A stretch of 64,000 nt of DNA from Chungangia koreensis (GCF_042651785.1 NZ_JBHSEC010000002.1:124001-188000); one strand, 5' to 3'; positions 35,867-44,467 are shown, counted from the stretch's first letter. Notes: generated from the letters alone by a model not told the origin. Numbers and translations are program-made.

Positions 35867-36310
35867 TCAAATATCATCATAATAGTAATCAGAAATTGCC
35901 CCATCAACTTCCACATTATCTGGTACACATAGGAAAATATCAGTTCCGACACGTTGAATATCTCCTCCGAGAGCATAAACGGTACCGCTTAGGAAATCAA
36001 TAATCCGGAAGCCTTGGTCTTTTTCAATTCGCTGCAGATTAACAACGACTGCACGCTTATTCTTAAGATGTTCTGCAATATCCTGCGCTTCAGCGTAAAC
36101 GCGAGGTTCAATCAATATGACCTTCGACGCCTTATGAGCAGCTTGCAGGCTCACAACTGTTGGAGAAGGCATTTCTTGGTTCACCCTTCTTTCTTTCACA
36201 GATTTACGTGCCGGTGCTTGCTGCTGGACCGTCTGTTGACGTTGGACCGGTACATCTTCTTCTTCTTCCTCAAGATAAAAGAAATTTTTGATCTTGTTTT
36301 TCATGCTCAT
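35867..36310 (-). CDS. sepF: Cell division protein SepF
   Basis: 147 residues: an N-terminal amphipathic membrane-anchoring helix (MSMKNKIKNFFYLEEEEE), an acidic/Gln-rich linker and the DUF552 core (VILIEPRVYAEAQDIAEHLKNKRAVVVNLQRI...DFLSGTVYALGGDIQRVGTDIFLCVP) that polymerises and binds the FtsZ C-terminus. It overlaps yggS by 4 bp (ATGA). Confidence 0.96.
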   Translation of the reverse strand: MSMKNKIKNFFYLEEEEEDVPVQRQQTVQQQAPARKSVKERRVNQEMPSPTVVSLQAAHKASKVILIEPRVYAEAQDIAEHLKNKRAVVVNLQRIEKDQGFRIIDFLSGTVYALGGDIQRVGTDIFLCVPDNVEVDGAISDYYYDDI

Positions 36311-36996
36311 CGTGATTCCCCACTTTCATCTCCGACTAATGCTGTTCCGATTCGTACGAAAGTTGCTCCCTCTTCTACCGCAATTACATAGTCATTCGAC
36401 ATACCCATGGAGCATTCAGTGCAAGGTGCATGAACCAAATTCAGTGCAGCCACATCTTCTTGCAGAGATTTCAATTCTCTGAACACCGAACGGAGAACGG
36501 ATTCGTTTTCGGTATTAGGAGCCATCGTCATTAATCCAACGATTCTGATCTTGTCGAATTCCTCTAAACTTTGTATGAAAGATATGACCTCATCAGGTGC
36601 AAGTCCATGCTTAGAATCCTCTCCTGATACATTAACCTGTACAAAACAATCCACTTTTCGTGTTGCCCGTTTCTGGATTTCTTTTGCCAAACTTATACGA
36701 TCTAAAGAATGAAGGTAATCGATTTGATCGATCACCTCTTTAACTTTACGGCTTTGTAAGCTTCCGATAAAGTGCCATTTAACTGAATCAATATCATCAG
36801 ATTTCAATTTCAGGCCATCCGGGCGGTTCTCTCCCAAATTCATTAGACCCGCGTCAACCGCCTCTTTCGTCCGTCCGACTGACACGGCTTTCGTGACGGC
36901 AATTATAGTAACACTATTTGGATTTCTGTCCGTTCGTGCACAGGCTTCTTCTATTCTCTTCGTAATTTGTTCTAAATTATATTTGATTTCTACCAT
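36307..36996 (-). CDS. ylmE: YggS family pyridoxal phosphate-dependent protein (PLP homeostasis; YlmE)
   Basis: About 229 residues in the alanine-racemase-like PLP barrel fold. The PLP lysine is in VTIIAVTKAV near residue 37, with HFIGSLQSRK and SMGMSNDY-type phosphate-binding residues at the C-terminus. It has no known substrate; the family buffers PLP. The ATG at 36996 fits family N-termini, although its ribosome binding site is weak; an in-frame TTG at 37014 is the alternative. Confidence 0.93.
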   Translation of the reverse strand: MVEIKYNLEQITKRIEEACARTDRNPNSVTIIAVTKAVSVGRTKEAVDAGLMNLGENRPDGLKLKSDDIDSVKWHFIGSLQSRKVKEVIDQIDYLHSLDRISLAKEIQKRATRKVDCFVQVNVSGEDSKHGLAPDEVISFIQSLEEFDKIRIVGLMTMAPNTENESVLRSVFRELKSLQEDVAALNLVHAPCTECSMGMSNDYVIAVEEGATFVRIGTALVGDESGESR

Positions 36997-37064
36997 ATTA
37001 ACCCAACTTTTCAAAGCTATCTTCTCTCATTGTACCAAGCATAGCCAAGATTTTCAATGTAAAG

Positions 37065-37310
37065 TCAATGCTTGCTATATTGGTCTTTCACAAGAATTAC
37101 ATCTTTTCCAATAACAATAATATCTTCAATTTTTATTTTCACAAATTCTTTATCGCCACCAGAGAATAATCGCAGTTTGCTGCTATCCGAAATTAGGAGA
37201 GCTTCGATCCTCCCTTCTTTAACGTTTACAACAGTATCCTGCACGTAACCTAAGAATCTGCCTTTCCCGGCTTCTATGATTTCTCTCTTCTGCAAATCGG
37301 TGAATCTCAT
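37065..37310 (-). CDS. ylmC: YlmC/YmxH family sporulation protein (PRC-barrel)
   Basis: 81 residues of the PRC-barrel type: MRFTDLQKREIIEAGKGRFLGY at the start and IKIEDIIVIGKDVILV at the end. The family is induced in sporulation and lies next to sigG in Bacillales. AAAGGAGG is 8 bp before the ATG. In Bacillus subtilis ylmD (a purine nucleoside phosphorylase/laccase-domain gene) follows; here only a 68-bp gap separates it from the yggS gene. Confidence 0.9.
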   Translation of the reverse strand: MRFTDLQKREIIEAGKGRFLGYVQDTVVNVKEGRIEALLISDSSKLRLFSGGDKEFVKIKIEDIIVIGKDVILVKDQYSKH

Positions 37311-37344
37311 CTTCTATTCCTCCTTTCTTCATCTTATGAAATAA

Positions 37345-37388
37345 AAATAAGAAAAACGCACAGGCTATAAAAACCTGGCGTTTTTCTG
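37345..37388 (-). terminator. Terminator of sigG
   Basis: Minus-strand stem GAAAAACGCCAGG / CCTGTGCGTTTTTC with one bulged base, followed by TTATTTTTATT. It lies 14 bp after the sigG stop. Confidence 0.85.
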
Positions 37389-37399
37389 GTCATGTTCAG

Positions 37400-38197
37400 T
37401 CAATTATTTTTTATTTCTTCTTGTACCATATTGTTTTGAATAATACTGATGGCATGTTTTTCAAGCCGGGAAATTTGTGCTTGTGAAATACCCAACTCTC
37501 GAGCAATTTCAGTTTGGGTTTCACCGTAATAATAGCGTTTGGATAGAATTGTCTGTTGCCTTTCATCCAGTTTCGTCAATGTTTCTTTTACAGATACATA
37601 CGTGACCCACCGTTCTTCTGAAACCATATCATCTTGTAGTTGGTCCATCATGTACACTGGATCTCCACTGTCGTGATGAATCGGTTCATGAAGGGATAAT
37701 GGATCTTGAATTGCATCTAAAGCAAACAAAATATCTTCAGCAGGAATTTCGGTCAATTCTGCCAGGTTCGCTAACGTCGGTTCTTTCAAATTCTCTTGTA
37801 TATATTGTTCTTTAGCTTTCATCGCTTTATATGCGATATCCCGTAGTGATCTGGAAACGCGTACTGGATGGTGGTCTCGTAAATGCCGCCGGATTTCACC
37901 GATAATCATCGGTACGGCGTATGTTGAGAAACGGACGTTATGTTTCAGGTCAAAATTATCAATGGATTTAATAAGGCCGATACAACCGACCTGGAACAGA
38001 TCGTCAGCCTGCTCCCCCCTGTAAGCGAAACGTTGGACAATACTTAAAACGAGCCTCAAATTTCCCATTACAAGTTCTTCTTTCGCACTGAGATCGCCGC
38101 TTTGCAAACGGACAAATGTTGCTCTCATGACTTCATTCGACAGGACTGGCAAAGTAGAAGTATCAATTCCGCATATTTCAACTTTAGTTCTTGTCAT
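37400..38197 (-). CDS. sigG: RNA polymerase sporulation sigma factor SigG
   Basis: 265 residues starting MTRTKVEICGIDTSTLPVL, the typical SigG N-terminus that contacts the anti-sigma factor SpoIIAB/Gin. Region 2 (LFQVGCIGLIKSIDNFDLKHNVRFSTYA) and region 4.2 helix-turn-helix (ETQTEIARELGISQAQISRLEK) are present. ATG 38197 has GGAGGAG 4 bp upstream; the frame continues upstream without family similarity. It directs late forespore transcription. Confidence 0.97.
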   Translation of the reverse strand: MTRTKVEICGIDTSTLPVLSNEVMRATFVRLQSGDLSAKEELVMGNLRLVLSIVQRFAYRGEQADDLFQVGCIGLIKSIDNFDLKHNVRFSTYAVPMIIGEIRRHLRDHHPVRVSRSLRDIAYKAMKAKEQYIQENLKEPTLANLAELTEIPAEDILFALDAIQDPLSLHEPIHHDSGDPVYMMDQLQDDMVSEERWVTYVSVKETLTKLDERQQTILSKRYYYGETQTEIARELGISQAQISRLEKHAISIIQNNMVQEEIKNN

Positions 38198-38257
38198 ATT
38201 CTCCTCCGAACTTGTGACTGACTGACTGTAATGTACAGTTTGTCCCCAGTCCGGAAG

Positions 38258-38286
38258 AATATGCGATGGTGGAATCTCCAATTTCA
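38258..38286 (-). promoter_or_regulatory. Candidate sigma-F/sigma-G promoter of sigG
   Basis: Minus strand TGAAAT (38281-38286), 17-bp spacer, CATATT (38258-38263), in the 93-bp gap between sigE and sigG. It resembles the forespore pattern TGAATA-17-CATACTA, and sigG of Bacillus subtilis is known to be transcribed from such a promoter. Confidence 0.45.
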
Positions 38287-38290
38287 CCCA

Positions 38291-38998
38291 TCATGTGATC
38301 GGATGATTCAGCACCTCACGCAAATCATGTATGATCTTTTTCTCAAGTCTTGAAATATAGGATTGCGAAATACCAAGATGGTCTGCTACTTCTTTTTGAG
38401 TCATTTCTTCTTTTCCATTTAGACCGAAACGGCATTCCATAATGTATCTTTCTCTTTCTTCCAATTGATGAATGGCATAAAACATATGTTGTTTTTCTAT
38501 TTTCCTCTCAACATCTTCCGTAATAATATCCTCATCCGTTCCTAAAATGTCCGAAAGGAGAAGCTCATTACCATCAGCATCTGAATTCAATGGTTCATCG
38601 AATGACACTTCGGATTTCATTCGGCTTGTTTTTCTTAAATGCATCAGGATTTCGTTTTCAATACATCTTGAAGCATAAGTAGCAAGTTTGATTTTCTTAT
38701 CTGTGTTAAACGTTTCAATCGCTTTGATAAGTCCGATTGTTCCAATACTAATAAGATCTTCAATATGTGTACCGGTATTCTCAAATCTTCTGGCAATATA
38801 GACGACTAATCGCAAGTTTTTTTCAATAAGTGTATCCCGCGCTGCCGGATCTCCAGCCATAAAGGCTTCGATCGCCTTTGCTTCTTCCTCCCTTGTCAGG
38901 GGCGTCGGTAATGATTCATGGCCTCCTATGTAGTAGGTGCCGCTTTTCTTGATGGAAGAGAAGATCAGTGATAGCCATCGTAATAGTTCATGAAACAT
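38291..38998 (-). CDS. sigE: RNA polymerase sporulation sigma factor SigE (pro-sigma-E)
   Basis: About 235 residues. A hydrophobic/amphipathic pro-sequence (MFHELLRWLSLIFSSIKKSG) comes before the conserved TYYIGG, the place where SpoIIGA cleaves in the family. Region 2 (EDLISIGTIGLIKAIETFNTDKKIKLATYASRCIENEILM) and region 4.2 (MTQKEVADHLGISQSYISRLEKK) are intact. I start at ATG 38998 with GGGGAA upstream, inside the end of spoIIGA; an ATG at 39016 would add six residues. It is the first mother-cell sigma factor. Confidence 0.97.
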   Translation of the reverse strand: MFHELLRWLSLIFSSIKKSGTYYIGGHESLPTPLTREEEAKAIEAFMAGDPAARDTLIEKNLRLVVYIARRFENTGTHIEDLISIGTIGLIKAIETFNTDKKIKLATYASRCIENEILMHLRKTSRMKSEVSFDEPLNSDADGNELLLSDILGTDEDIITEDVERKIEKQHMFYAIHQLEERERYIMECRFGLNGKEEMTQKEVADHLGISQSYISRLEKKIIHDLREVLNHPIT

Positions 38999-39851
38999 CA
39001 GCTTTTCCCCTTTCATTTTTGAATGTGGTCATAGCAGAGACATGGAGGATTGCATCCGCTCCCTTTGGAAACTTTGTATTCTGTTTCGTTAATACAACGT
39101 AACCGGGCATTAAATAGTGGCCATTCTCATTCCCCAAAAACCAATTCTCGTATCGGAATGCAATCGCCCACGTCTCTTTTTTCTGGATCGTTGACAGCCG
39201 GATGAGACGGATGATTGATCGGTATCTTTCCGGAAACTGGGAGAGTCGAGTCGGATCACCTGCTTCCCACGCCAACAAACTTCTGATTAGTTCCTCATCC
39301 ATTGCATGCTTGACCGCTTCAAATGCAACAAAATGGACCGGTTTTCCTGAAAGTGGTTCAGTGCATGTGTTACCCGTATCGATGAATACCGTGAGAGGGA
39401 TATTTTTGCCGAACACCTCTACTTCAGATGAGTGTGTAAGTTGAACATTCATGGCATTCACTTTCCCATCCATCCACTTTGACTGAAAAAAATGAAGACC
39501 TGCATAACAAATGATACAAGCGATCATGACAAAGTAATAAGAGGACGCGGCTGAAAGTATCGGTTGCAATGCAGTTAATAAGCCCCCGGCAAATAATGCT
39601 GCTATCGCCGTAACAGAAGCTCCTCTTTTCCACTCCATGATTCTCCAGCCAAATGCCCACGCTGTCATGAATACGAAAGATAGCAGGACTACAATGATGG
39701 CATCACCTAATACTGTAACAATGGTGCCGCCAATAAGAGAACTGACCAGAAGCCGTTTGAACGATATGCGATACATGCAAATTTTATTGGTAAATGAAAG
39801 CATAGAGAAGTTGAACAGGGTATTGATCGCGATCATGACTTCCGCATACAT
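38988..39851 (-). CDS. spoIIGA: Sporulation sigma-E processing peptidase SpoIIGA
   Basis: 287 residues: about five membrane helices in the N-terminal half and a cytosolic aspartic-protease-like half with the active-site motif VFIDTGNTCTEPLSG. It processes pro-sigma-E encoded directly downstream; the frames overlap by 11 bp. ATG 39851 (MYAEVMIAINTL) has AAGGAGG 10 bp upstream. Sequence is less conserved than the sigma genes but position and motif are decisive. Confidence 0.94.
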   Translation of the reverse strand: MYAEVMIAINTLFNFSMLSFTNKICMYRISFKRLLVSSLIGGTIVTVLGDAIIVVLLSFVFMTAWAFGWRIMEWKRGASVTAIAALFAGGLLTALQPILSAASSYYFVMIACIICYAGLHFFQSKWMDGKVNAMNVQLTHSSEVEVFGKNIPLTVFIDTGNTCTEPLSGKPVHFVAFEAVKHAMDEELIRSLLAWEAGDPTRLSQFPERYRSIIRLIRLSTIQKKETWAIAFRYENWFLGNENGHYLMPGYVVLTKQNTKFPKGADAILHVSAMTTFKNERGKADVS

Positions 39852-39872
39852 GTCGACTGCCTCCTTACGGAA

Positions 39873-39945
39873 ACGATAACATATGCTTTTTAAAGAATTT
39901 GTCAAAGGGAGGCGACAGAGGGGTAAAAGTTATCGACAAAAAGTT
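39873..39945 (-). promoter_or_regulatory. Candidate Spo0A-controlled spoIIG promoter region
   Basis: Minus strand TTGACA (39900-39905) followed by TATCGT after 21 bp or TATGTT after 16 bp, i.e. an unusual or weak -10. Just upstream are two Spo0A-box-like sequences, TTTGTCGAT (39932-39940) and CTGTCGCC (39911-39918 region), compared with the consensus TGTCGAA. In Bacillus subtilis spoIIG also uses TTGACA with an over-long spacer activated by Spo0A-P. Confidence 0.5.
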
Positions 39946-40123
39946 GATTACTAAAATGCATTATGCTTAATCAGGCTTGTTTTCACTTATTACCATATGT
40001 TTTGCAAGGCGCATTTCAGAACAATTCCACGAAATTTGTTTTTAACGACAAAAAGACCGCCTCAAAAAGGGATAGTCACAGATTGTTGTCAAAGTAAAAC
40101 CTTTGTGGAGATTGATGTATTAG

Positions 40124-40290
40124 AAAATCAGCAGTGTCTGCCACTTCGCTTTCCGTGAGCTTGGCTTCGGGCCAACAGGATGTTGGTCACAAAGGCGTTG
40201 CCGCAGGACGCGGCGTATTTAGCCTTTGTTCATTCACCTATCGTTCCTGCGGGGTCTTCAGCTCAAGCTATTCCCACAGGACATTGCAAT
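40124..40290. repeat. Intergenic GC-rich repeat, copy B
   Basis: Same order of blocks as copy A: AAAATCAGCAGTG, CCACTTCGCTTTCCGTG, GGGCCAACAGGA, TTGGTCACAAAGG, GTTGCC, GGACGCGGCG, TTAGCCTTTGTTCATTCA, then CCTGCGGGGTCTT. The gap 39852-40753 between spoIIGA and ftsZ is 900 bp and holds no credible gene: short frames across it are in repeat sequence. Confidence 0.8.
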
Positions 40291-40491
40291 AGCTTCCTCG
40301 AATAGACACCGCACGAAGGAAATGCGAAGCATTTTCGAGGAGTCTTCGTTGCGGACACTACTTGTTATACAACATCGAACAAGGGATTGTACTAAATTTC
40401 TATTTATCAATATTGAATCCAATCAATATAAAATGTTTAATAAACACTTTTGAATTAGTTTTTGAATTACTATCTTCTTTAGCTATAGATA

Positions 40492-40673
40492 AGAAGCGGA
40501 AGGCGGCGACTCCTGCGGGACAGCGAGACAGTCCAAGACCCCGCAAGGCGAATATAGGATGGGATGCTAAGTGCGCCGCATCGTGCGGCAACGCATCCAT
40601 AACCGACATCCTGTCAGTCCGAGGCTTGGCGCGAGCCCGCGGAAAGCGTCCGCCTGGAGCGATTGCTCCAGGT
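40492..40673. repeat. Intergenic GC-rich repeat, copy C (inverted relative to A and B)
   Basis: Starts AGAAGCGGAAGGCGGCGACTC and ends CGCGGAAAGCGTCCGCCTGG. Its reverse complement shares with copy B, in order, GCTTTCCG, ACAGGATGT.GGT, GCGTTGCCGCA.GA.GCGGCG, TTAGC and GCGGGGTCTT. The two ends form imperfect inverted repeats (AGGCGG...GCGGG), and an internal hairpin GCCGCA-TCG-TGCGGC is seen. Base composition is far more GC-rich than the surroundings. Confidence 0.8.
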
Positions 40674-40699
40674 TCAATAATATAAGTTTTGTTTTTCCT

Positions 40700-40744
40700 T
40701 AAATAAAAAAATGGAGACCGCCTCTATATAGAGACGGTCTCCTT
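40700..40744 (-). terminator. Terminator of ftsZ
   Basis: Stem GGAGACCGTCTCTAT / ATAGAGGCGGTCTCC (40713-40742, one mismatch) followed on the minus strand by ATTTTTTTATTT. It lies 11 bp after the ftsZ stop and closes the whole dcw cluster. Confidence 0.92.
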
Positions 40745-40753
40745 ATATCTTTC

Positions 40754-41938
40754 TTATCTTCTACGTTGTCGATTGCGGAGGAATGTTGGAATGTCAAGTG
40801 TATCCTCCTGCGACTGAGCATGTTGGCGCTCCTGCTGTTGATAAGATGGCTGTTGTTGTTGTTGCGGTTGGTGATGCTGATGAGGCTGTTCTTCTCTCCT
40901 CTGTTCGCGTTGAACAGGTTGCTGTGCTTGTTGGCGAGATGCCCCAATGCCGCCGCGTGTCGGACGGGTAGCGGTTAACTGTTCTTCAGTGAAGCCTGTT
41001 GCAATAACAGTTACAACAATTTCGTCTTTTAGATTATCATTGATCACCGATCCAAAAATCATGTTCACGTCTTCATCCGAAGCGGATGCAACGATATCTG
41101 CCGCTTCTTGGACTTCATAAAGGCTCAAATTAGAACCACCAGTAATATTCATCAAGACACCTTTAGCACCATCGATTGAAGTTTCGAGCAATGGGCTAGA
41201 AATTGCTTTCTTCGCAGCTTCTGCTGCACGGTTCTCCCCAGACGAAACACCAATCCCCATTAGAGCAGACCCTTTGTTAGACATGATGGTCTTAACATCG
41301 GCAAAGTCGAGGTTGATCAATCCAGGTACGGCGATCAAATCCGAAATCCCTTGAACACCTTGACGTAACACATTATCCGCTTCACGGAATGCTTCAAGCA
41401 TTGGTGTGTTTTTGTCGACAATTTCCAATAGACGATCGTTAGGAATAACGATGAGTGTATCAACCGATTCTTTCATTGCTGAAATTCCACCGATTGCTTG
41501 TGTTTGCCTTTTACGACCTTCAAAAGTAAATGGACGAGTGACAACACCAACTGTTAAGGCACCAATATCTCGTGCTATTTGAGCAATGACAGGTGCAGCG
41601 CCAGTACCTGTACCGCCTCCCATTCCGGCAGTTACGAATACCATATCGGCGCCACGAAGCGCCTCTTCAATCTGTTCTTTACTCTCTTCAGCAGCTTTTC
41701 TACCTACTTCAGGGTTTGCCCCTGCTCCTAATCCGCGAGTAAGTTTAGCACCGATTTGGAGCTTCACTTCCGCCTTAGAAAGGTTTAATGCTTGAGCATC
41801 TGTATTTACTGCAATGAATTCAACGCCAGCTACGCCGTGCTCGATCATTCGGTTAACAGCATTGTTTCCGCCACCACCGACGCCGATCACTTTGATAATC
41901 GCGAGCTGTTCGACATTTGTATCAAATTCCAACATCAT
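40754..41938 (-). CDS. ftsZ: Cell division protein FtsZ
   Basis: 394 residues, tubulin-like GTPase of the Z ring. Seen: GVGGGGNNAVNRM near residue 20, the tubulin signature GGGTGTGAAP near 105-114, and the T7 loop NLDFADVKTIM. The C-terminal linker is rich in Gln and His, and the conserved C-terminal peptide DIPTFLRNR is followed by the basic QRRR tail. AGGAGG precedes two ATG codons; the second (41935, MLEFDTNVEQ) matches most family starts, so the true protein may be one residue shorter. Confidence 0.98.
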   Translation of the reverse strand: MMLEFDTNVEQLAIIKVIGVGGGGNNAVNRMIEHGVAGVEFIAVNTDAQALNLSKAEVKLQIGAKLTRGLGAGANPEVGRKAAEESKEQIEEALRGADMVFVTAGMGGGTGTGAAPVIAQIARDIGALTVGVVTRPFTFEGRKRQTQAIGGISAMKESVDTLIVIPNDRLLEIVDKNTPMLEAFREADNVLRQGVQGISDLIAVPGLINLDFADVKTIMSNKGSALMGIGVSSGENRAAEAAKKAISSPLLETSIDGAKGVLMNITGGSNLSLYEVQEAADIVASASDEDVNMIFGSVINDNLKDEIVVTVIATGFTEEQLTATRPTRGGIGASRQQAQQPVQREQRREEQPHQHHQPQQQQQPSYQQQERQHAQSQEDTLDIPTFLRNRQRRR

Positions 41939-41992
41939 TTTTTCCTCCTCATCCTTGTCGGTTCCACCGGAATCTTCTAATCTACTATCCTT

Positions 41993-43273
41993 TTATTCAA
42001 AGAATTTATCGAAGAACTTTTTAGCCTTATCCATCACACCTTCGCGGTCCTGCTGATTCTTGGACTGCGTTTTCGGCTTTTTCGACGCTGAAGCGGCTGC
42101 AACCGGTATCGGTTCCAATGCTTGTCCACTATCCTTGCCAAAGAACTCGTCCTGCGCATGTGCATAACGGATCAGACCAGTCGAAGTTGCATATTGCGGT
42201 TCTCTGACACCGATATAATCAGGTGTATACAATCTTACCCTAGTTTGCAGGATATGTCTAGCAAGTGGGGCGATCCCCTCAAGTTTAGATGAGCCGCCAG
42301 TCAATACTACCCCACCTGGAATGTCTTGAATCCCCATCCGGTAAAACTCGTCCAAGATAAGTTCAAACAACTCTTCTAAACGGACACCGATGATTTCCGA
42401 TATGTATCGTTGACTGTATTGTTCTTTCGTATCCACTCCGATCACCGGCACTTCAAACAATTCATCATCAGAAGCGTCATCATAGAAGGCATGTCCAAAT
42501 TGATGTTTAATCTTTTCTGCCTGCTCAGTTGTGGTCTTTAATACGATGGAAAGATCTTTTGTTATGTGGTCCCCTCCAACAGGGATCACGGCTGTTTTTG
42601 TCATATGTCCTTCTTCAAAGACGGCTATCGTTGTTGAACCACCACCGATATCGATAAACGCAGTTCCATGATTTTTCTCGTCGTCCGACAATGCGAAATA
42701 ACCTGCCGCCAATGGCTGCAAGTAAATTTCACGGACTTCAAGTCCGGCACGTTCAACACATCGGAGAATATTATGGAGGATTGTCTTAGAAGTCGTGACC
42801 ATCAATCCGTCCATTTCCAAGCGAATACCAATCATGCCCCGAGGGTCTTTAATCTCGTCCAAATGATCAACGATAAACTGCTTCGGCACTAAGTTGACGA
42901 GCTCCCTCTCTGGAGGAATGGACATTACTTGAGCGGAATTGATGACCCGATCGAGGTCGTCATCGGTAATTTCACGATTCTCACTGTTAACGGCAACGAC
43001 GCCCTTCACTTGTTGAAGCAGCACCTGATTTGCCGGAATACCTAATACTACATCGCGAATCGACATGCCGATCATTCTCTCGGCTTGATCCACTGCTTTT
43101 TTTATAGACTGCACAGTTGCATCGATATCGACGATGGCCCCTTTTCGGATGCCATTGGACTTTACATTCCCGACACCGATTACATGCAATGTATCATCAT
43201 TCATCTCACCGATTAAAACTTTTACGGAGGACGATCCTATATCAAGAGAAACATATAATTCATTTTGACTCAA
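41993..43273 (-). CDS. ftsA: Cell division protein FtsA
   Basis: 426 residues, actin-like protein that tethers FtsZ to the membrane. ATPase motifs: SLDIGSSSVKVLIGE (phosphate 1), DIGGGSTTIAVF (phosphate 2), VLTGGSSKLEG (adenosine). The C-terminus is an amphipathic membrane helix (MDKAKKFFDKFFE). The start is TTG at 43273 with GGAGGTG 7 bp upstream, giving MSQNELYVSLDIG. Confidence 0.97.
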   Translation of the reverse strand: MSQNELYVSLDIGSSSVKVLIGEMNDDTLHVIGVGNVKSNGIRKGAIVDIDATVQSIKKAVDQAERMIGMSIRDVVLGIPANQVLLQQVKGVVAVNSENREITDDDLDRVINSAQVMSIPPERELVNLVPKQFIVDHLDEIKDPRGMIGIRLEMDGLMVTTSKTILHNILRCVERAGLEVREIYLQPLAAGYFALSDDEKNHGTAFIDIGGGSTTIAVFEEGHMTKTAVIPVGGDHITKDLSIVLKTTTEQAEKIKHQFGHAFYDDASDDELFEVPVIGVDTKEQYSQRYISEIIGVRLEELFELILDEFYRMGIQDIPGGVVLTGGSSKLEGIAPLARHILQTRVRLYTPDYIGVREPQYATSTGLIRYAHAQDEFFGKDSGQALEPIPVAAASASKKPKTQSKNQQDREGVMDKAKKFFDKFFE

Positions 43274-43377
43274 CTCATGGCACCTCCTTCAAAACTATCC
43301 TTAATCACCATTCTATTGCATTCTTACTGCGTTGTCTAAGCAATTTCGTCATGTTTTGTAAATTTCCCTCTATTCGA

Positions 43378-43749
43378 CTACTTTTGAGGAATTTCCAATT
43401 TATCTTTTTTCCGCTCATCCCACTTTGAAAGCAGAATTCGGCGGATTACGGCAATATTTTGGAACAGCCGGACACCGAACGCAAATATTGCGGCCAGGTA
43501 TAAGTCGATTCCCAAATGGACACCGAGGAAAGCCAGTCCAGCTGCAAGCGCTATATTAAAGAAAAAACCTGATACGAACACTTTGTCATCGTAGACGTTT
43601 TGCAAATGAGCCCGGATACCCCCGAATAATGTGTCCAATGCAGCAAGTACCGCAATTGAGAGATAATTCTCATATTCAGAAGGGATTTTCACATCTGTCA
43701 TTAACCCGAAAGTTAGTCCCAATATTAATCCTAAAAGTGGTAGCCACAT
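43378..43749 (-). CDS. sbp: Small basic family membrane protein Sbp (DUF1290)
   Basis: 123 residues, three hydrophobic helices, with the family core IPSEYENYLSIAVLAALDTLFGGIRAHLQ and GVRLFQNIAVIRR. ATG 43749 (MWLPLLGLILG) has AAGGAG upstream and lies within the end of the preceding DUF881 gene. It always sits before ftsA in Bacillales; its function is unknown. Confidence 0.92.
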   Translation of the reverse strand: MWLPLLGLILGLTFGLMTDVKIPSEYENYLSIAVLAALDTLFGGIRAHLQNVYDDKVFVSGFFFNIALAAGLAFLGVHLGIDLYLAAIFAFGVRLFQNIAVIRRILLSKWDERKKDKLEIPQK

Positions 43750-43753
43750 ACCA

Positions 43754-44467
43754 TTACTCCTTTTCCGCCTCTGACAAGTACTTATTATCAATCGGCTGGT
43801 CATACGCTGGAATTGTCATTTTACTAACGGGATCTTTAATCTCAAGCGATAGATTGTCGATGAAGAAATCATCTCCTATGTTCGAAGCGTGCAATGCATT
43901 ATAAACTTGCCTTGCTTCTTCCATCGTACTTGTTCCAATTCTGATTTCAAATGGAGGGGTCTTAATTGGCAAGCCATTAACTGTCGTTTCTCCATTTATA
44001 TCGCGAATTGGACTTAGAAGTGTTAGCCTTTTACCGTCAACCCCGATTGCTTGGCTTCCAAACCTGTTAATCTCATTGATCAGCCGTGTAAGTAATTCTG
44101 GTGAAATAATGGAAATACCATTACCAAGCGCCATGCTTTCGATCGATGGTTTAACAACCAAGGTCAAGCCTGGTCCATTGAAATCTGTTAACCCTGCATA
44201 TTCCCTTAGCTCCATAACTGTTTCACGTAGTGCTTGTTCAGGACTTTCAGACTGGATGTTCTCGTACTTAATAAGTGTATCATTTGCAGAACGGATTTCC
44301 TTTAACAGCTCTGAGTGGAGTTGCATTTCCTTCGACAGCTCCTGGCGGATTTCCCAGACGTCACGGGTATCACGGGATTCAGGCGTTTGAATCGTGTTGT
44401 ATTGAATGGACACCATAAGCCCGATGATGATTAAGATGACCGTAAACCGGAGCTGTACGCGATTCAT
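43754..44467 (-). CDS. ylxX: DUF881 family protein (YlxX type)
   Basis: 237 residues: one N-terminal membrane helix (FTVILIIIGLMVSI), a coiled coil (about 35-75) and the extracellular DUF881 domain with GPGLTLVV, INRFGSQAIGVDGKRL and TTVNGLPIKTPPFEIRIGT. It is a paralogue of its upstream neighbour. Function unknown; conserved between divIB and ftsA suggests a division role. Confidence 0.9.
   Translation of the reverse strand: MNRVQLRFTVILIIIGLMVSIQYNTIQTPESRDTRDVWEIRQELSKEMQLHSELLKEIRSANDTLIKYENIQSESPEQALRETVMELREYAGLTDFNGPGLTLVVKPSIESMALGNGISIISPELLTRLINEINRFGSQAIGVDGKRLTLLSPIRDINGETTVNGLPIKTPPFEIRIGTSTMEEARQVYNALHASNIGDDFFIDNLSLEIKDPVSKMTIPAYDQPIDNKYLSEAEKE

Noticed and set aside
38198..38287. 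30-residue N-terminal extension of SigG
   Set aside because: It covers the intergenic promoter region and is not present in known SigG proteins; GGAGGAG fits ATG 38197.
40020..40075. AAAAAGACCGCCTCAAAAAGGG as a terminator near spoIIGA
   Set aside because: The second arm is missing, so no stable hairpin can form; perhaps a decayed remnant.
40362..40685. Frames of 69-107 residues between spoIIGA and ftsZ, on both strands
   Set aside because: They run through the GC-rich repeat copies, have no good ribosome binding site and no family-like features.
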